From assembly GCF_004795915.1 (NCBI RefSeq), contig NZ_CP039253.1, positions 3,286,001 through 3,350,000 on the forward strand: DNA of 64,000 nucleotides. The letters run 5' to 3'. A model generated the notes under the pieces. It was not told the DNA's origin and searched no databases. It saw nothing but the letters and a program-made list of their open reading frames with translations. The DNA comes from Rhodococcus sp. PAMC28707 (GTDB taxonomy: Bacteria > Actinomycetota > Actinomycetes > Mycobacteriales > Mycobacteriaceae). The position numbers and the translations under genes were made by a program. Shown here piece after piece: positions 1-10,370 of this stretch. How positions within the stretch are numbered: the first letter of the stretch is position 1; each line of letters begins with the position of its first letter.

Positions 1-522
1 ATTTCGGTCGAAGACATTGCCGACCAAGCAGGCGTCTCCCGCGGTCTGCTGTTCCACTACTTCGCCTCGAAACGGGACTTTCACCTCGCCATCGTCCGCG
101 AGACCAGCAACGCGATGCTCGAACGCACGGCGCCGGACACCAGCCTCGAACCATTGGATCTGCTCCGCGAATCGGTGGCCAACTACGTCGACTACGTCAC
201 CGAGAATCGAGACACCTACATTTCGCTACTCCGCGGAACGGTAGGGGGAGACGCCGATATGCGAGAGGTGTTCGAGCAAACCCGGACCACCATGGCCGAC
301 CGAACCGTCACCCAGCTCTACAAACTCGATATCGAGCCCACCGCGACCATCCGTCTTGCCGTACGCGGCTGGATCGCGTTCGTCGAAGAAGCGACCATCT
401 CCTGGCTCCGCGACCCCGAAGTAAGCCGCGAAGAAGTCATCGCGCTCAACGTCGCGGCCCTGCCTGCGGTTGCCCTCACACCCGACATGAGCGCCGCGCT
501 GTTCGGAGCGGACGTCGAGTAG
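1..522 (+). CDS. TetR-family transcriptional regulator, 5' end cut off
   Basis: The frame is open from the first base, so the start codon lies outside the window and 173 residues are visible. The first residues form a typical TetR helix-turn-helix (IADQAGVSRGLLFHYF, followed by a SKRDF-type turn). After it comes the all-helical ligand-binding region with no recognisable ligand signature. TetR proteins are normally about 190-220 aa, so probably only 15-30 residues are missing. It converges on kgd across a 161-bp gap, so it does not obviously control that gene. Its target is probably upstream of the window. Family assignment is firm; ligand and target are unknown. Confidence 0.88.
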   Translation: MSVEDIADQAGVSRGLLFHYFASKRDFHLAIVRETSNAMLERTAPDTSLEPLDLLRESVANYVDYVTENRDTYISLLRGTVGGDADMREVFEQTRTTMADRTVTQLYKLDIEPTATIRLAVRGWIAFVEEATISWLRDPEVSREEVIALNVAALPAVALTPDMSAALFGADVE

Positions 523-628
523 CTTTTGCCGCCGTGCGCCCTCGCTTGAATGGCGCTCCGAAGCTATCTGATCGTATGAGTGGACCATTGAAGCGATGGG
601 GCGGGCGCATACAGTCCCGCAACGCCGA

Positions 629-668
629 ATGGCGCACCCGGTCGCTCGAAAGTGACCGAATGCGCCAT
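629..668. terminator. Hairpin between convergent genes
   Basis: The 8-bp arms ATGGCGCA (629-636) and TGCGCCAT (661-668) are perfect complements. An inner GGTC/GACC stem extends the structure. It sits in the 161-bp gap between the converging TetR and kgd genes, where a bidirectional terminator is expected. There is no T-tract, so termination is inferred from position and symmetry. Confidence 0.45.
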
Positions 669-683
669 CAGGCCTGAAGTGAA

Positions 684-3600
684 CTACTCGCCGACGCCAG
701 AGAAGGCCTCGTCGATGATTTCGAGCTGCTCGACGGCGTGCACCTTGCTCGAACCCGAGGAAGGTGCCGACATCGCACGACGCGAAACCCGCTTGATGCC
801 GCTGAGAACGTCCGGCATCAATTCCGGGAACGCCAGACCGAAGAACGGCCATGCACCCTGGTTGGCAGGCTCCTCTTGGACCCAGCGGAACTCGGTTGCG
901 TTGGGGTAACTGTTGATCGCTTCGGTGATCCGGTGGACCGGGACCGGGTAGAGCTGTTCGATCCGGACGATCGCCACATCTTCGCGGTTGTCCTTCTGCT
1001 TGCGTGCGAGAAGCTCGTAGTAGAGCTTGCCGCTCACCATCAGGACGCGCTTGACCTTGCTGCGATCACCGGTACCGGAGTCGTAGGTCGGCTCGTCGAA
1101 CACGGAGTGGAACTTGCCGTCGGTGAAGTCCTCGATATTGGACACCGCGGCCTTGTTCCTCAGCATCGACTTCGGTGTGAAGACGATCAGCGGGCGACGG
1201 ATTCCGTCCCGTGCGTGGCGACGCAGGAGATGGAAGTAGTTCGCCGGCGTGGACGGAACCGAGACGGTCATCGAACCCTCGGCGCAGAGCGTGAGGAATC
1301 GTTCGATGCGGCCCGAGGTGTGGTCCGGACCCTGTCCTTCGTGACCGTGCGGCAACAGCAGCACGACGTCGGCCAGCTGTCCCCACTTCGCCTCACCGGA
1401 GGAGATGAACTCGTCGATGATGGACTGCGCACCGTTGACGAAGTCGCCGAACTGCGCTTCCCACATGACGAGTGCATCGGGGTCACCGACGGAGTAGCCG
1501 TACTCGAAGCCGACGGCTGCGAATTCGCTGAGTGCGGAGTCGTAGACCATGAACTTGCCGGGATTCTCGCTGCCGATGTTGTGCAACGGGGTGTACTCGG
1601 CACCGGTCTTGCGGTCGATGATGACCGAGTGCCGCTGGGAGAACGTTCCGCGACGGGTGTCCTGGCCGGAGAAACGAACGTTGCGTCCCTCGTCCACGAG
1701 GCTGCCGAGAGCCAGAAGCTCACCGAATGCCCAGTCGACCTTGCCTTCGTACGACATTTCGCGACGCTTTTCGAGTACCGGCTTGACGCGCGGGTGCACG
1801 CTGAAACCGTCCGGAACCTCGAGGTGCGCGTCACCGATGCGGTGCAGAACCGACTTGTCGACCGCCGTCGTGAGCTTGGCGGGCAACTGCTGGTCGAGTT
1901 CGACCGACTCGCTGGGCTCCGGGGTGTACTTCTCCAGTTCGCGAACCTCGTTGAAGACGCGTTCGAGCTGGCCCTGGTAGTCGCGAAGCGCGTCCTCGGC
2001 CTCCTTGAGGGAGATGTCGCCACGGCCGATCAGCGATTCGGTGTAGCTCTTGCGAACGCTGCGCTTGGTGTCGATGAGGTCGTACATCGCCGGCTGGGTC
2101 ATCGAAGGGTCGTCGCCTTCGTTGTGTCCACGCCTGCGGTAGCAGATCATGTCGATGACGACGTCCTTGTGGAACTTCTGCCGGAAGTCGACGGCGAGAT
2201 GCGCAACGCGTACGCAGGCCTCGGGGTCGTCTCCGTTGACGTGGAAGATCGGCGCGCCGATCATCTTCGCGACGTCGGTGCAGTACTCGGACGAGCGGGA
2301 GTGCTCGGGTGCGGTGGTGAAGCCGACCTGGTTGTTGACCACGATGTGCACGGTTCCGCCCGTGCGGTAGCCGCGCAGCAGCGCAAGGTTCAGCGTTTCT
2401 GCGACCACGCCCTGGCCCGCGAAGGCTGCGTCGCCGTGGAGCATCAGCGGTAGAACCGAGAATCCGCCTTCGCCTGCACCCTTGTCGAGTAGATCCTGCT
2501 TGGCGCGGACCAGCCCTTCGAGGACAGGGTCGACTGCTTCGAGATGAGAGGGGTTCGCGGTAAGCGAGACCTTGATGTCGTTCTCGCCGAACATCTGGAT
2601 GTATGTGCCCTCGGCACCTAGGTGGTACTTCACATCGCCCGAGCCATGTGCGGCTGCGGGGTTCATGTTGCCCTCGAACTCGGTGAAGATCTTCGAGTAC
2701 GGCTTGCCCACGATATTGGCGAGGACGTTGAGACGACCGCGGTGCGGCATGCCGATGACGACCTCGTCGAGTGCATACTCTGCACTCTGATCGATGACCG
2801 CATCCATCATGGGGATGACGGACTCGGCGCCTTCGAGCGAGAAGCGCTTCTGGCCGACGTACTTCGTCTGCAGGAACGTCTCGAATGCCTCGGCTGCATT
2901 GAGCTTGCTCAATGTGTACTTCTGCTGTGCCACGGTCGGTTTGACGAGTGTCGTCTCGACGCGGTCCTGAAGCCAGGCGACCTGATCCGTCTCGAGGATG
3001 TGGGTGTATTCCACACCTACGTGGCGGCAGTAGGAGTCACGTAGGACGCTGAGTACGTCGCGAAGACGCATCTTGTCCTTGCCGTGGAATCCGCCGACCT
3101 TGAACTCTCGATCGAGGTCCCACAGCGTGAGGTCGTGGCTGATGACATCGAGGTCCGGATGCATCCGGAACTTGTCCTTGGTGAACTGCAGCGGATCGGT
3201 GTCGGCCATCAGGTGACCGCGGTTGCGGTACGCGGCGATCAGTTCGAGAACGCGAGTGTTCTTGTCGACCGTTCCCTCGGGCAGATCCTTGCGCCAGCGA
3301 ATCGGCTCGTACGGGATCTTGAGTGAGTGGAACAGTTCGTCGTAGAACTCGTCGCTGATCAGCAAGTTGTGGATCGTGCGAAGGAAGTCGCCAGATTCTG
3401 CACCCTGGATGATTCGATGGTCGTACGTCGAGGTGAGGGTCATCAGCTTGCCGACGCCCAGCTCCGCGAGACGCTCGTCGCTCGCGCCTTGGAACTCCGC
3501 GGGATATTCCATCGCGCCGGCACCGATGATCGTTCCCTGGCCGTTCATCAGGCGTGGAACCGAGTGCACGGTTCCGATTCCGCCGGGGTTGGTCAGCGAG

Positions 3601-4475
3601 ATCGTGACGCCTTGGAAGTCCTCGCCCGTCAGTTTGCCGTCACGCGCACGACGGACTACGTCCTCGTATGCGTTGTAGAACTGGGCGAAGGTGTGATCCT
3701 GTGTGCCCTTGATCGCGGCGACGACGAGGGTGCGGTTGCCGTCCTTGCCGGGTAGGTCGATGGCGAGACCGAGGTTGGTAGCACTGGGTGAGACCGCGTT
3801 CGGCTTGCCGTCGATCTCGGCGAAGTGGGTATTCATGGTCGGGAACGACTTGATCGCCTGGACGATCGCAAATCCGAGGATGTGCGTGAACGAAATCTTG
3901 CCGCCGCGTGTACGCGCGAGATGGTTGTTGATCACCAACCGGTTGTCGACCATCAGCTTCGCCGGGATCGCGCGAACGCTGGTCGCTGTCGGGATCTGCA
4001 GAGAAGCCGTCATGTTCCGCGCGACGGCTGCTGCAGCTCCGCGAAGAATTTTGTTGGTCGGTTCGCCGGCGTCGCTTGTGGACGCAGGAGCGGGCTTTGC
4101 GGCAGCAGCGGTCAAGGTTCCACCTGCGGCTTTCGACGTCGCGGGCTTGGAGGTCGGCGCAGGCTTGACTGCGGCGGCCTTGGGCGATTCGGTTTTCACC
4201 GGTGCACTTCGGGGAGCTGGAGCGGTGCCGTTCGATCCGGAAGCGCCCGTCTCGGATGCGTTGCTCTTCGAAGCAGCGGCGCTGGTGGAGGCGGGCTTCG
4301 CTGTACTGCCATTCGGGACAGACGCAGTGTCACCTGCCGGAGCGTCCGGGTCGTAATCGGTGAGGAATTCGTGCCAGCTCGCATCCACAGACGCTGGGTC
4401 TTCCTTGAATCGCTGGTACATCTCATCGACCAGCCATTGGTTTTGTCCGAATTGGGTAGTAGAGCTGCTGCTCAC
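684..4475 (-). CDS. kgd: Multifunctional 2-oxoglutarate metabolism enzyme (fused E2-E1, Kgd/OdhA/SucA)
   Basis: This 1263-aa protein fuses a truncated E2o succinyltransferase to a complete ThDP-dependent E1o 2-oxoglutarate decarboxylase, the arrangement known for mycobacterial Kgd and corynebacterial OdhA. Residues 1-45 form the short N-terminal E1 segment ([12 protein letters not shown]). Residues 45-155 are a low-complexity Ala/Pro/Ser linker where a lipoyl domain would normally sit. Residues 156-385 are the acyltransferase domain, with catalytic His353 in [10 protein letters not shown]. The E1 part follows, with [10 protein letters not shown] and [12 protein letters not shown] blocks. It acts in the TCA cycle at the 2-oxoglutarate step and in this lineage is normally controlled by the FHA protein GarA/OdhI. 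The start is GTG, as the conserved N-terminal motif begins only a few residues later. Its length matches the family (about 1230 aa). Confidence 0.97.
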   Translation of the reverse strand: MSSSSTTQFGQNQWLVDEMYQRFKEDPASVDASWHEFLTDYDPDAPAGDTASVPNGSTAKPASTSAAASKSNASETGASGSNGTAPAPRSAPVKTESPKAAAVKPAPTSKPATSKAAGGTLTAAAAKPAPASTSDAGEPTNKILRGAAAAVARNMTASLQIPTATSVRAIPAKLMVDNRLVINNHLARTRGGKISFTHILGFAIVQAIKSFPTMNTHFAEIDGKPNAVSPSATNLGLAIDLPGKDGNRTLVVAAIKGTQDHTFAQFYNAYEDVVRRARDGKLTGEDFQGVTISLTNPGGIGTVHSVPRLMNGQGTIIGAGAMEYPAEFQGASDERLAELGVGKLMTLTSTYDHRIIQGAESGDFLRTIHNLLISDEFYDELFHSLKIPYEPIRWRKDLPEGTVDKNTRVLELIAAYRNRGHLMADTDPLQFTKDKFRMHPDLDVISHDLTLWDLDREFKVGGFHGKDKMRLRDVLSVLRDSYCRHVGVEYTHILETDQVAWLQDRVETTLVKPTVAQQKYTLSKLNAAEAFETFLQTKYVGQKRFSLEGAESVIPMMDAVIDQSAEYALDEVVIGMPHRGRLNVLANIVGKPYSKIFTEFEGNMNPAAAHGSGDVKYHLGAEGTYIQMFGENDIKVSLTANPSHLEAVDPVLEGLVRAKQDLLDKGAGEGGFSVLPLMLHGDAAFAGQGVVAETLNLALLRGYRTGGTVHIVVNNQVGFTTAPEHSRSSEYCTDVAKMIGAPIFHVNGDDPEACVRVAHLAVDFRQKFHKDVVIDMICYRRRGHNEGDDPSMTQPAMYDLIDTKRSVRKSYTESLIGRGDISLKEAEDALRDYQGQLERVFNEVRELEKYTPEPSESVELDQQLPAKLTTAVDKSVLHRIGDAHLEVPDGFSVHPRVKPVLEKRREMSYEGKVDWAFGELLALGSLVDEGRNVRFSGQDTRRGTFSQRHSVIIDRKTGAEYTPLHNIGSENPGKFMVYDSALSEFAAVGFEYGYSVGDPDALVMWEAQFGDFVNGAQSIIDEFISSGEAKWGQLADVVLLLPHGHEGQGPDHTSGRIERFLTLCAEGSMTVSVPSTPANYFHLLRRHARDGIRRPLIVFTPKSMLRNKAAVSNIEDFTDGKFHSVFDEPTYDSGTGDRSKVKRVLMVSGKLYYELLARKQKDNREDVAIVRIEQLYPVPVHRITEAINSYPNATEFRWVQEEPANQGAWPFFGLAFPELMPDVLSGIKRVSRRAMSAPSSGSSKVHAVEQLEIIDEAFSGVGE

Positions 4476-4586
4476 GGCAGTAGTTCGCCTCGTCTCTTCT
4501 CTTCGTTCCCGATCAACGCGCGTACATAGCCAGGCTAACCCGCTCCCGGTACGTGCTAGCGCCCGGGACGGAGCCGTGATAAGTAC

Positions 4587-7500
4587 TCACGAGTAACTAT
4601 CGGCTTCATTGCTGATGACTGCTCGGTCTATCGGTGTATTCCCTCCGCGTGTTTCGGCCGCATTCCACAGCTGTGTGTAGAAGCCGCCGTGAGTGCGTAA
4701 CCGATCGTGTGTACCTACCTCGACGATACGTCCGGAGTCCACGACGACGATCATGTCGGCGCGTGCCGCAGTCGCCAGCCGGTGCGCAACGACGACCGAG
4801 GTCCGCTTGCGGAGCACGGCGTCACTCGCCGTGAGAACTATGCGCTCGGTAGCCGGGTCGAGCGTGGCTGTCGCCTCGTCGAGGAGCAACAGGTCGGGGT
4901 CGACCAACTCGGCTCTGGCCAGCGCGATCAACTGTCTTTGGCCGGCGGACAAGCCCTGTCCGCGCTCACCGACCGGCTGGTACATGCCACCGCGAAGTCC
5001 GGCGATGATGTCCAAAGCCCCGACTGCGCGGGCGGCGGATTCGATGTCGGCGCGGCTCGCATCGGGGCGTCCGAAGGCGATGTTGCTTGCTACATCGCCG
5101 GTGAACAGGTGCGCTTCCTGCGGTACGACTCCGAGTCGGCGACGGTATTCGGAGAGTCGATATCGACGCAGATCGGTGCCTCCCACACGAACCGAACCTG
5201 ACGTCGGATCGTAGAAACGGGCCAGCAATTTGATGACCGTCGACTTGCCGGCGCCGGTTTGGCCGACGAGTGCAACTGTGGTTCCCAGTGGAATTGTGAG
5301 ATTGACCTCAGTGAGTGCATCGGTCTCGGCACCTGCGTAGCGAAAGCTCACATTGTCGAGATGAACATCGCTTCGCAACTGACCGCCCTCGATCGGGACG
5401 GTGTCGGTGTCCGAACCGGCCTCGATGGAACTCGGCGTACGCAACAGGTCGCCGATCCGGCTCACACCCACACTGGCCTGTTGGTAACCGTCGAAAACCT
5501 GGGACAGCTGCTGGATCGGTCCGAAGAGTAGACCGAGGTAGAGCACGAACGCGACGAAGGTGCCTGCCGAAGTCGAACCGGTCGCGACCTGATGGGCCCC
5601 GACGAAGACGACGAAGGCCAATGCCACGTCCGAGAGCAGAGTGATGAAAGGGAAGAACACCGAGATCGCTCGCTGAGAGCGCATCCGGCTCCGACGGTAT
5701 CGATCGGCACGTTCGGCGAACTGCAGTGCGGCGAACTCTTCGCGACGGTAGGCCTGTGCGGACCGAAGCCCGGCGACGTTTTCCTGGAAGTCGGCGTTGA
5801 CGGTAGAGATTCGCTCGCGGGATTGGGAGTACGCGACGGCGGAGACCTTGCGGAAGATGATCGTCGCGAGTATCAGCGGTGGGACCACCGCGAGTGCGAC
5901 GAGTCCGAGCGTCAGATCGGTGACCAGGAGTGCAGCAGCGATGCCGATCACGGTGAGCAGTGAGACGACGGCGGTGGATGCACCGGTCTGGATGAACGAC
6001 GACAGCGCGTCCACGTCGGTCGTCATCCGAGTCATGATGCGGCCGGAGAGTTCGCGTTCGTAGTAGTCCAAGCCGAGTCTTTGGATGTGCGCGTAGCTCT
6101 TGACCCGTAAACCGAACAGGACTCGTTCTCCGGCCCGTGCGGTGATCATGGTGGTCGCGGCGATGACGAACCATCCCACTGCTGCGAGTACGACGCCGAG
6201 TGCTGTCGCGGCCCACAGTGCACCCGCATTCCCACGGCTGACTCCGTCGTCGACGGCGAAACGCACGATCGACGGAAAAGCAATCGCCGAAAGTGAGTCG
6301 AGCGCCAGTAACACCACGACTGTGGCAAGAAGGAGTCGGACGGGTTTCAGTAGACGCGAGAGTCGAAATTGTGGGTCCGCGGCTCGTATCTCCGCATCGG
6401 AGGCATGCGGATCCTCGGTTGCCTGTGGTAACGCATCAACTGCAGCTTGCAGCTGTGGCGTCGATGCGACCTGGCCGAGTGAGCCCGATGTCGGCCGGCC
6501 CCTGCCCGCGGGTGCGGTCGGGGTGCGGTGGGAGACGGAATCGACCGACTTTTCGAGTTCGGGCCACAGCATCGACTCGGTCGGCTCGGCACTTCGTTCG
6601 ATGGTGGGTATGTCTCGAGGGCCTTCTCCGTCTGCGAGCAGCAGGCGGAACAGTGGGCAGCGCTCGTCCAATTCGGCGACCGTCCCGAAATCGATGATGC
6701 GGCCGTCGTCGAGTACTGCCACTCGGTCTGCCAGGGTCAGCGTCGAGCGTCGGTGCGCGAGTATCAGGGTTGTTCTCTCACGCCCAGCGCGAAGTGCATC
6801 GAATATCGCTGCCTCGGTGGTCGCATCGACTGCCGAAGTTGCGTCGTCCAGGACGAGGATCCGCGGATCGGTCAGGAGCGCTCTGGCCAGTGCGATCCGT
6901 TGCCGCTGCCCGCCGGACAGGGTGAGGCCACGTTCGCCGACGACCGAGTCGTACCCGTCTGGCAAGGCGTCGATGAACGAGGATGCTTCGGCCAGAGTTG
7001 CCGCGCGGGTGATGTCCTCGGCAGTGGCGTCGGGTCGGCCGAGCGCGATATTCGCGGCAATGGTGTCCGAGAAAAGAAACGGTTCGTCGAAGACGAGACC
7101 GACGGCTCCGCGGAGTTGCTCGGCGCTGATGTCGGCGACGTCGAATCTTCTCCCGTGCGACGTCAGCGCAACCGAGCCGATTCGGGGGCTGTAGAAGCGG
7201 GGGAGCAGTAGCGACAGTGCGGTCTTTCCTGAGCCCGCGTGCCCGACTATCGCGACGCTTTCTCCCGGCGCGACGGTGAGATCGAAGGATCGAAGCACGT
7301 CGCGTTCTTCCTCGAAGCCGAAGGTCACGGCGGAGAGGTCCACTCCCAGTGGCCCGTCGGGGAGGTGGGTGGGATTCTCAGGCTCGGGGACCGAAGGCTC
7401 GGTGTCGATGACCTCGTAGACGCGCTCGACGGCGGCTCGGGAGAGTTGCGCCATGATGATGACCGAGGACAGCGTGCGGGTTACCGCCGACAGCGTTGCC

Positions 7501-8390
7501 ACGTACGTCGCGAAGGCGAGGAAGGTGCCGATAGTGATGTGGTCGGTCATGGCGAGGTAGCCGCCGAGTGCGATGACGCCGACGAGTCCCAGTTGGGGGA
7601 TTGCCGCCATCGACGGAGTGAATCGGGAGTTGATTCTGGCCGAGCGCATTCGTTCGGCGAAGAGTGTGCGGCTCAGGTTCTCGAGCCGGTCGACCGCTCG
7701 GGCTTCCTGCCCGAAACCTTTGACGACGCGTACTCCGGTCACGGTTTCCTCGACGTGCTGGGCAAGGTCGCCCGCTCGTTGTTGCGCCGACCATGTTGCC
7801 GCATACAGCGTGGGCCGAATGCGATAGACGACGATCGATACTGCAGGAACGATCAACAGTGCTACGACGGTCAAGAGTGGCGACAGATAGGCCATCACGA
7901 CCAGGGCGAGGACGAACTGCAGCAATGCCCCGGCCGACAACGGCATCATCGCCAGCAACCCCTGAACGAGTTGCAGATCGGTGATGGTCCGCGAGACGAC
8001 CTGCCCGGTTCTGATGTCGTCCTGGCGTCGACCGTCCAGGCGTTGCAGCGACGCGAGTAGACCGAGCCTCAGATCGTGTTGGACGTCGATGGACAGTCGG
8101 CCGGCCAGGAATCGTCGACCGAACTGGCAGCCGAACCGAATGACGCCGAGTCCACCGATCGCTATGGCGATGGCGCCGATTGTGCTGCCCTCGCCTGCAC
8201 TTGCGTCGTCGATCGCGATGCGTGTGAGCAGCGGGAACGAGATATCGATGACGGCGGCGATCATGGTGACCGCCAACGCACCTGCGGCTGTACGGCGATG
8301 AATCCAGCATTGAGCTCCGAGGCGGCGGATCCAGCCAGGGGATCTTCTCACCGGTCGTTGGGCGCTACCGATAGTCGACATCACTGTCAA
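4587..8390 (-). CDS. Fused ABC exporter (TMD-NBD-TMD-NBD), multidrug type
   Basis: A 1267-aa full-length ABC exporter on one chain. NBD1 has Walker A GHAGSGKT at about 383-390 and signature LSGGQRQR. NBD2 has Walker A GQTGAGKST at about 1043-1051 and signature LSAGQRQL. Each NBD follows a six-helix exporter domain; a low-complexity Ser/Pro/Ala linker at about 610-660 joins the halves. In NBD1 the catalytic Glu after Walker B is Asp516 (LVLDDATSAVD), whereas NBD2 keeps Glu (LLLLDEATATLD). One ATP site is therefore probably degenerate, as in heterodimeric exporters. The architecture resembles M. tuberculosis Rv0194, a drug efflux pump (recalled family knowledge). The start is TTG at 8390; ATG at 8381, three codons in, is equally possible. 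It lies 111 bp upstream of kgd on the same strand. Substrate unknown. Confidence 0.93.
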   Translation of the reverse strand: MTVMSTIGSAQRPVRRSPGWIRRLGAQCWIHRRTAAGALAVTMIAAVIDISFPLLTRIAIDDASAGEGSTIGAIAIAIGGLGVIRFGCQFGRRFLAGRLSIDVQHDLRLGLLASLQRLDGRRQDDIRTGQVVSRTITDLQLVQGLLAMMPLSAGALLQFVLALVVMAYLSPLLTVVALLIVPAVSIVVYRIRPTLYAATWSAQQRAGDLAQHVEETVTGVRVVKGFGQEARAVDRLENLSRTLFAERMRSARINSRFTPSMAAIPQLGLVGVIALGGYLAMTDHITIGTFLAFATYVATLSAVTRTLSSVIIMAQLSRAAVERVYEVIDTEPSVPEPENPTHLPDGPLGVDLSAVTFGFEEERDVLRSFDLTVAPGESVAIVGHAGSGKTALSLLLPRFYSPRIGSVALTSHGRRFDVADISAEQLRGAVGLVFDEPFLFSDTIAANIALGRPDATAEDITRAATLAEASSFIDALPDGYDSVVGERGLTLSGGQRQRIALARALLTDPRILVLDDATSAVDATTEAAIFDALRAGRERTTLILAHRRSTLTLADRVAVLDDGRIIDFGTVAELDERCPLFRLLLADGEGPRDIPTIERSAEPTESMLWPELEKSVDSVSHRTPTAPAGRGRPTSGSLGQVASTPQLQAAVDALPQATEDPHASDAEIRAADPQFRLSRLLKPVRLLLATVVVLLALDSLSAIAFPSIVRFAVDDGVSRGNAGALWAATALGVVLAAVGWFVIAATTMITARAGERVLFGLRVKSYAHIQRLGLDYYERELSGRIMTRMTTDVDALSSFIQTGASTAVVSLLTVIGIAAALLVTDLTLGLVALAVVPPLILATIIFRKVSAVAYSQSRERISTVNADFQENVAGLRSAQAYRREEFAALQFAERADRYRRSRMRSQRAISVFFPFITLLSDVALAFVVFVGAHQVATGSTSAGTFVAFVLYLGLLFGPIQQLSQVFDGYQQASVGVSRIGDLLRTPSSIEAGSDTDTVPIEGGQLRSDVHLDNVSFRYAGAETDALTEVNLTIPLGTTVALVGQTGAGKSTVIKLLARFYDPTSGSVRVGGTDLRRYRLSEYRRRLGVVPQEAHLFTGDVASNIAFGRPDASRADIESAARAVGALDIIAGLRGGMYQPVGERGQGLSAGQRQLIALARAELVDPDLLLLDEATATLDPATERIVLTASDAVLRKRTSVVVAHRLATAARADMIVVVDSGRIVEVGTHDRLRTHGGFYTQLWNAAETRGGNTPIDRAVISNEADSYS

Positions 8391-8417
8391 AGGTAGACCG
8401 CGCTACCGACACGATTC

Positions 8418-9179
8418 TCAGCTGATATCGCGTTCCCTGGTCCGCAGCCATCCGGCACCGGCAATGGCGAGACCCCACACGAGCAGGCCGAACGGCGCCA
8501 CCGGCCAGGGCATGAAGAATTCGCTTTCGACCTCGCCCACACTGACCGTCGCGAGAGTGAGCGCCGACGGCGTCACCACCGAGATGTTGCCGAGGCCGAT
8601 ACCCGACACTATCGAGGTCGCAACGAGTTCGCCGATCGGATACCACGCGACGATGATGATCGCGGGCCAGGTCGGTGAACCCATCAGTAGTCCGAGACCC
8701 GCACCGATCGAGGACCAGACGACGACGGCGAACAACCCCATGGCAAGCATGCCGATCACCGCGCCGGACAGCACGAAAGGTTCGCTCGAGAACAGCAACA
8801 GGCACACCAGGCTGACGATCTCGACCAGGAGGCCGTATCCGAGTGCGAACAGAGCGGTGACACCCAGCTTGGCGGCGATGACGCGGTCACGACTCGTCGA
8901 GGTCAGAAATGATGTGGTGATCGTGTCGTACCGGAATTCGGTGCCGCCGTTCACCGCTCCGAACACCGCGACGAACATCATCGTGAACCCGAGGGCGACG
9001 TAGAGCCCCACGATTCCGAAGCCGCCCGACAGTTCGAACTCGTAGTCGGAGGTGGAATTGGCTATCGACGCGGCGATCGCGCTGGCGCAGATCCCGACGA
9101 ACACCGGTGGTATGGCCAGCGCCCACCAGAATTTGAGGGTGGTCACCTTGCGTATCTCGGAGGTGATCAACGTAGTCAT
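8418..9179 (-). CDS. ABC transporter permease (ABC-2 type)
   Basis: A 253-aa integral membrane protein with about six hydrophobic segments by eye. It opens with MTTLITSEIRKVTTLKFWW, the short cytoplasmic leader typical of ABC-2 permeases that pair with a separate ATPase. A membrane-proximal FRYDTITTSFLTSTSR segment is also characteristic of this class. The start overlaps the stop of the upstream ATPase by four bases (ATGA, 9176-9179), so the two are translationally coupled and form one exporter. No substrate can be read from sequence; homologues are usually annotated only as ABC permeases. The gap to the fused exporter downstream is 27 bp, so they may share a transcript. Confidence 0.87.
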   Translation of the reverse strand: MTTLITSEIRKVTTLKFWWALAIPPVFVGICASAIAASIANSTSDYEFELSGGFGIVGLYVALGFTMMFVAVFGAVNGGTEFRYDTITTSFLTSTSRDRVIAAKLGVTALFALGYGLLVEIVSLVCLLLFSSEPFVLSGAVIGMLAMGLFAVVVWSSIGAGLGLLMGSPTWPAIIIVAWYPIGELVATSIVSGIGLGNISVVTPSALTLATVSVGEVESEFFMPWPVAPFGLLVWGLAIAGAGWLRTRERDIS

Positions 9180-10279
9180 CGTCGACCCCCGTCCCAGGGA
9201 GACGGGCCGGCGTGCGGTGCCCCGTGTTGCAGTTGCGGGCCATAACCCAGGGGAGGGGCGTAACCAGGGGGCTGGGGATTACCTGCGGGTTGGGGATAAC
9301 CAGGAGGAGGTCCGTACCCAGGCGTTCCGATACTGCCCGCGGGCGTTGCGGTGTACTGCCCGGCAGTCATCGAAAGAAATACTTGCTCGAGGTCCGCGTG
9401 CTCGTAGGAAGCACCGAAGACGGTCAACCCGGACTCCGATGCTATGCGCGTGACGGTGTCCGTGTCGCTCCCGGCGACGCCGAGCCGGCCGTCGGGAAGT
9501 AGTTGTGCGTTCGTGATTCCGTTGGATGCAAGTGCCAGGGCAAGAGCCGCCGGATCCGACACGGCAACGAGCGTTCGGCTCGGCCGCGAGGCACGAAGCT
9601 GATCGATCCCACCCTGATACATCAATGCACCGCCGCTGATGATCACCAGATTGTCGACCGTCGCCTCGACCTCGCGGAGTAGGTGGCTGGAGATGAGTAC
9701 GGTTCTTCCGCCTGCCGCGTAGGACTTCAGAAAGTCGCGGAGCCAGGCGATTCCCTCGGGGTCGAGACCGTTGGCAGGCTCGTCGAGCACCAGAATTTCG
9801 GGATCGCCCAGGAGCGCCGTCGCCAAGGCTAGTCGCTGACGCATTCCGAGGGAGAATCCGCCGACCTGACGGTTGGTCGCGTCCCCGAGGCCGACGAGTC
9901 GGAGAACGTCGTCGGCGCGGCTGTCGGGCACACCGATCGACGCGGTGAAGATGCGGAGGTGGCCGGCCGCGGTGCGCTTGGGATGCAGACTGCGTGAATC
10001 GAGGACGGCACCGACGGCGCGAGCCGGGTGGCTCAGAGCGGAGAACGGTGCACCGGCCACCAGGCCGACCCCGGCGCTCGGTTTCGTCAGGCCGAGCAGC
10101 ATCCGCAGCGTCGTGGTCTTACCGGATCCGTTGGGGCCGAGAAATCCTGTGATGGATCCGCGTGGAACCACGAAGCTGAGGTCGGACACTGCGCGAATCG
10201 AGCCGAAGGCCTTGGTGAGACCTTGCGCTTGCAATGCGTGGACAGCGAAGCCGTTCGCCCCTGCGTAGCCGCCTGTCAT
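9176..10279 (-). CDS. ABC transporter ATP-binding protein with Pro/Gly/Tyr-rich tail
   Basis: A 367-aa ATPase of the CcmA/DrrA-like class. It has Walker A GPNGSGKT at residues 48-55, a signature region GGFSLGMRQRLALATALL, Walker B EILVLDEPANGLDPEG and an SSHLLREVE switch-histidine block. After the usual C-terminal domain, which ends near residue 315, there is a tail of about 50 residues dominated by Pro, Gly, Tyr and Gln (repeats such as GYGPPPGYPQPAGNPQPPGY). Such tails are typically disordered and are not part of the ATPase fold. It is coupled by a 4-base overlap to the permease gene. The role is energising that permease; the cargo is unknown. Confidence 0.93.
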   Translation of the reverse strand: MTGGYAGANGFAVHALQAQGLTKAFGSIRAVSDLSFVVPRGSITGFLGPNGSGKTTTLRMLLGLTKPSAGVGLVAGAPFSALSHPARAVGAVLDSRSLHPKRTAAGHLRIFTASIGVPDSRADDVLRLVGLGDATNRQVGGFSLGMRQRLALATALLGDPEILVLDEPANGLDPEGIAWLRDFLKSYAAGGRTVLISSHLLREVEATVDNLVIISGGALMYQGGIDQLRASRPSRTLVAVSDPAALALALASNGITNAQLLPDGRLGVAGSDTDTVTRIASESGLTVFGASYEHADLEQVFLSMTAGQYTATPAGSIGTPGYGPPPGYPQPAGNPQPPGYAPPLGYGPQLQHGAPHAGPSPWDGGRR

Positions 10280-10370
10280 GGATTCGATTCCCCCGGATCG
10301 TCGTACGTGAGCTACCCGGGATCGAGTGAACTTCCCGACCCCGGGTTCAGGTTACGACGTTTGCGAGCGC

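Noticed and set aside
738..2453. Long open frame on the plus strand inside kgd (571 codons)
   Set aside because: It is the antisense of the strongly conserved E1 domain. Its protein is Arg/Val/Asp-rich with no domain, as expected for a GC-rich shadow frame.
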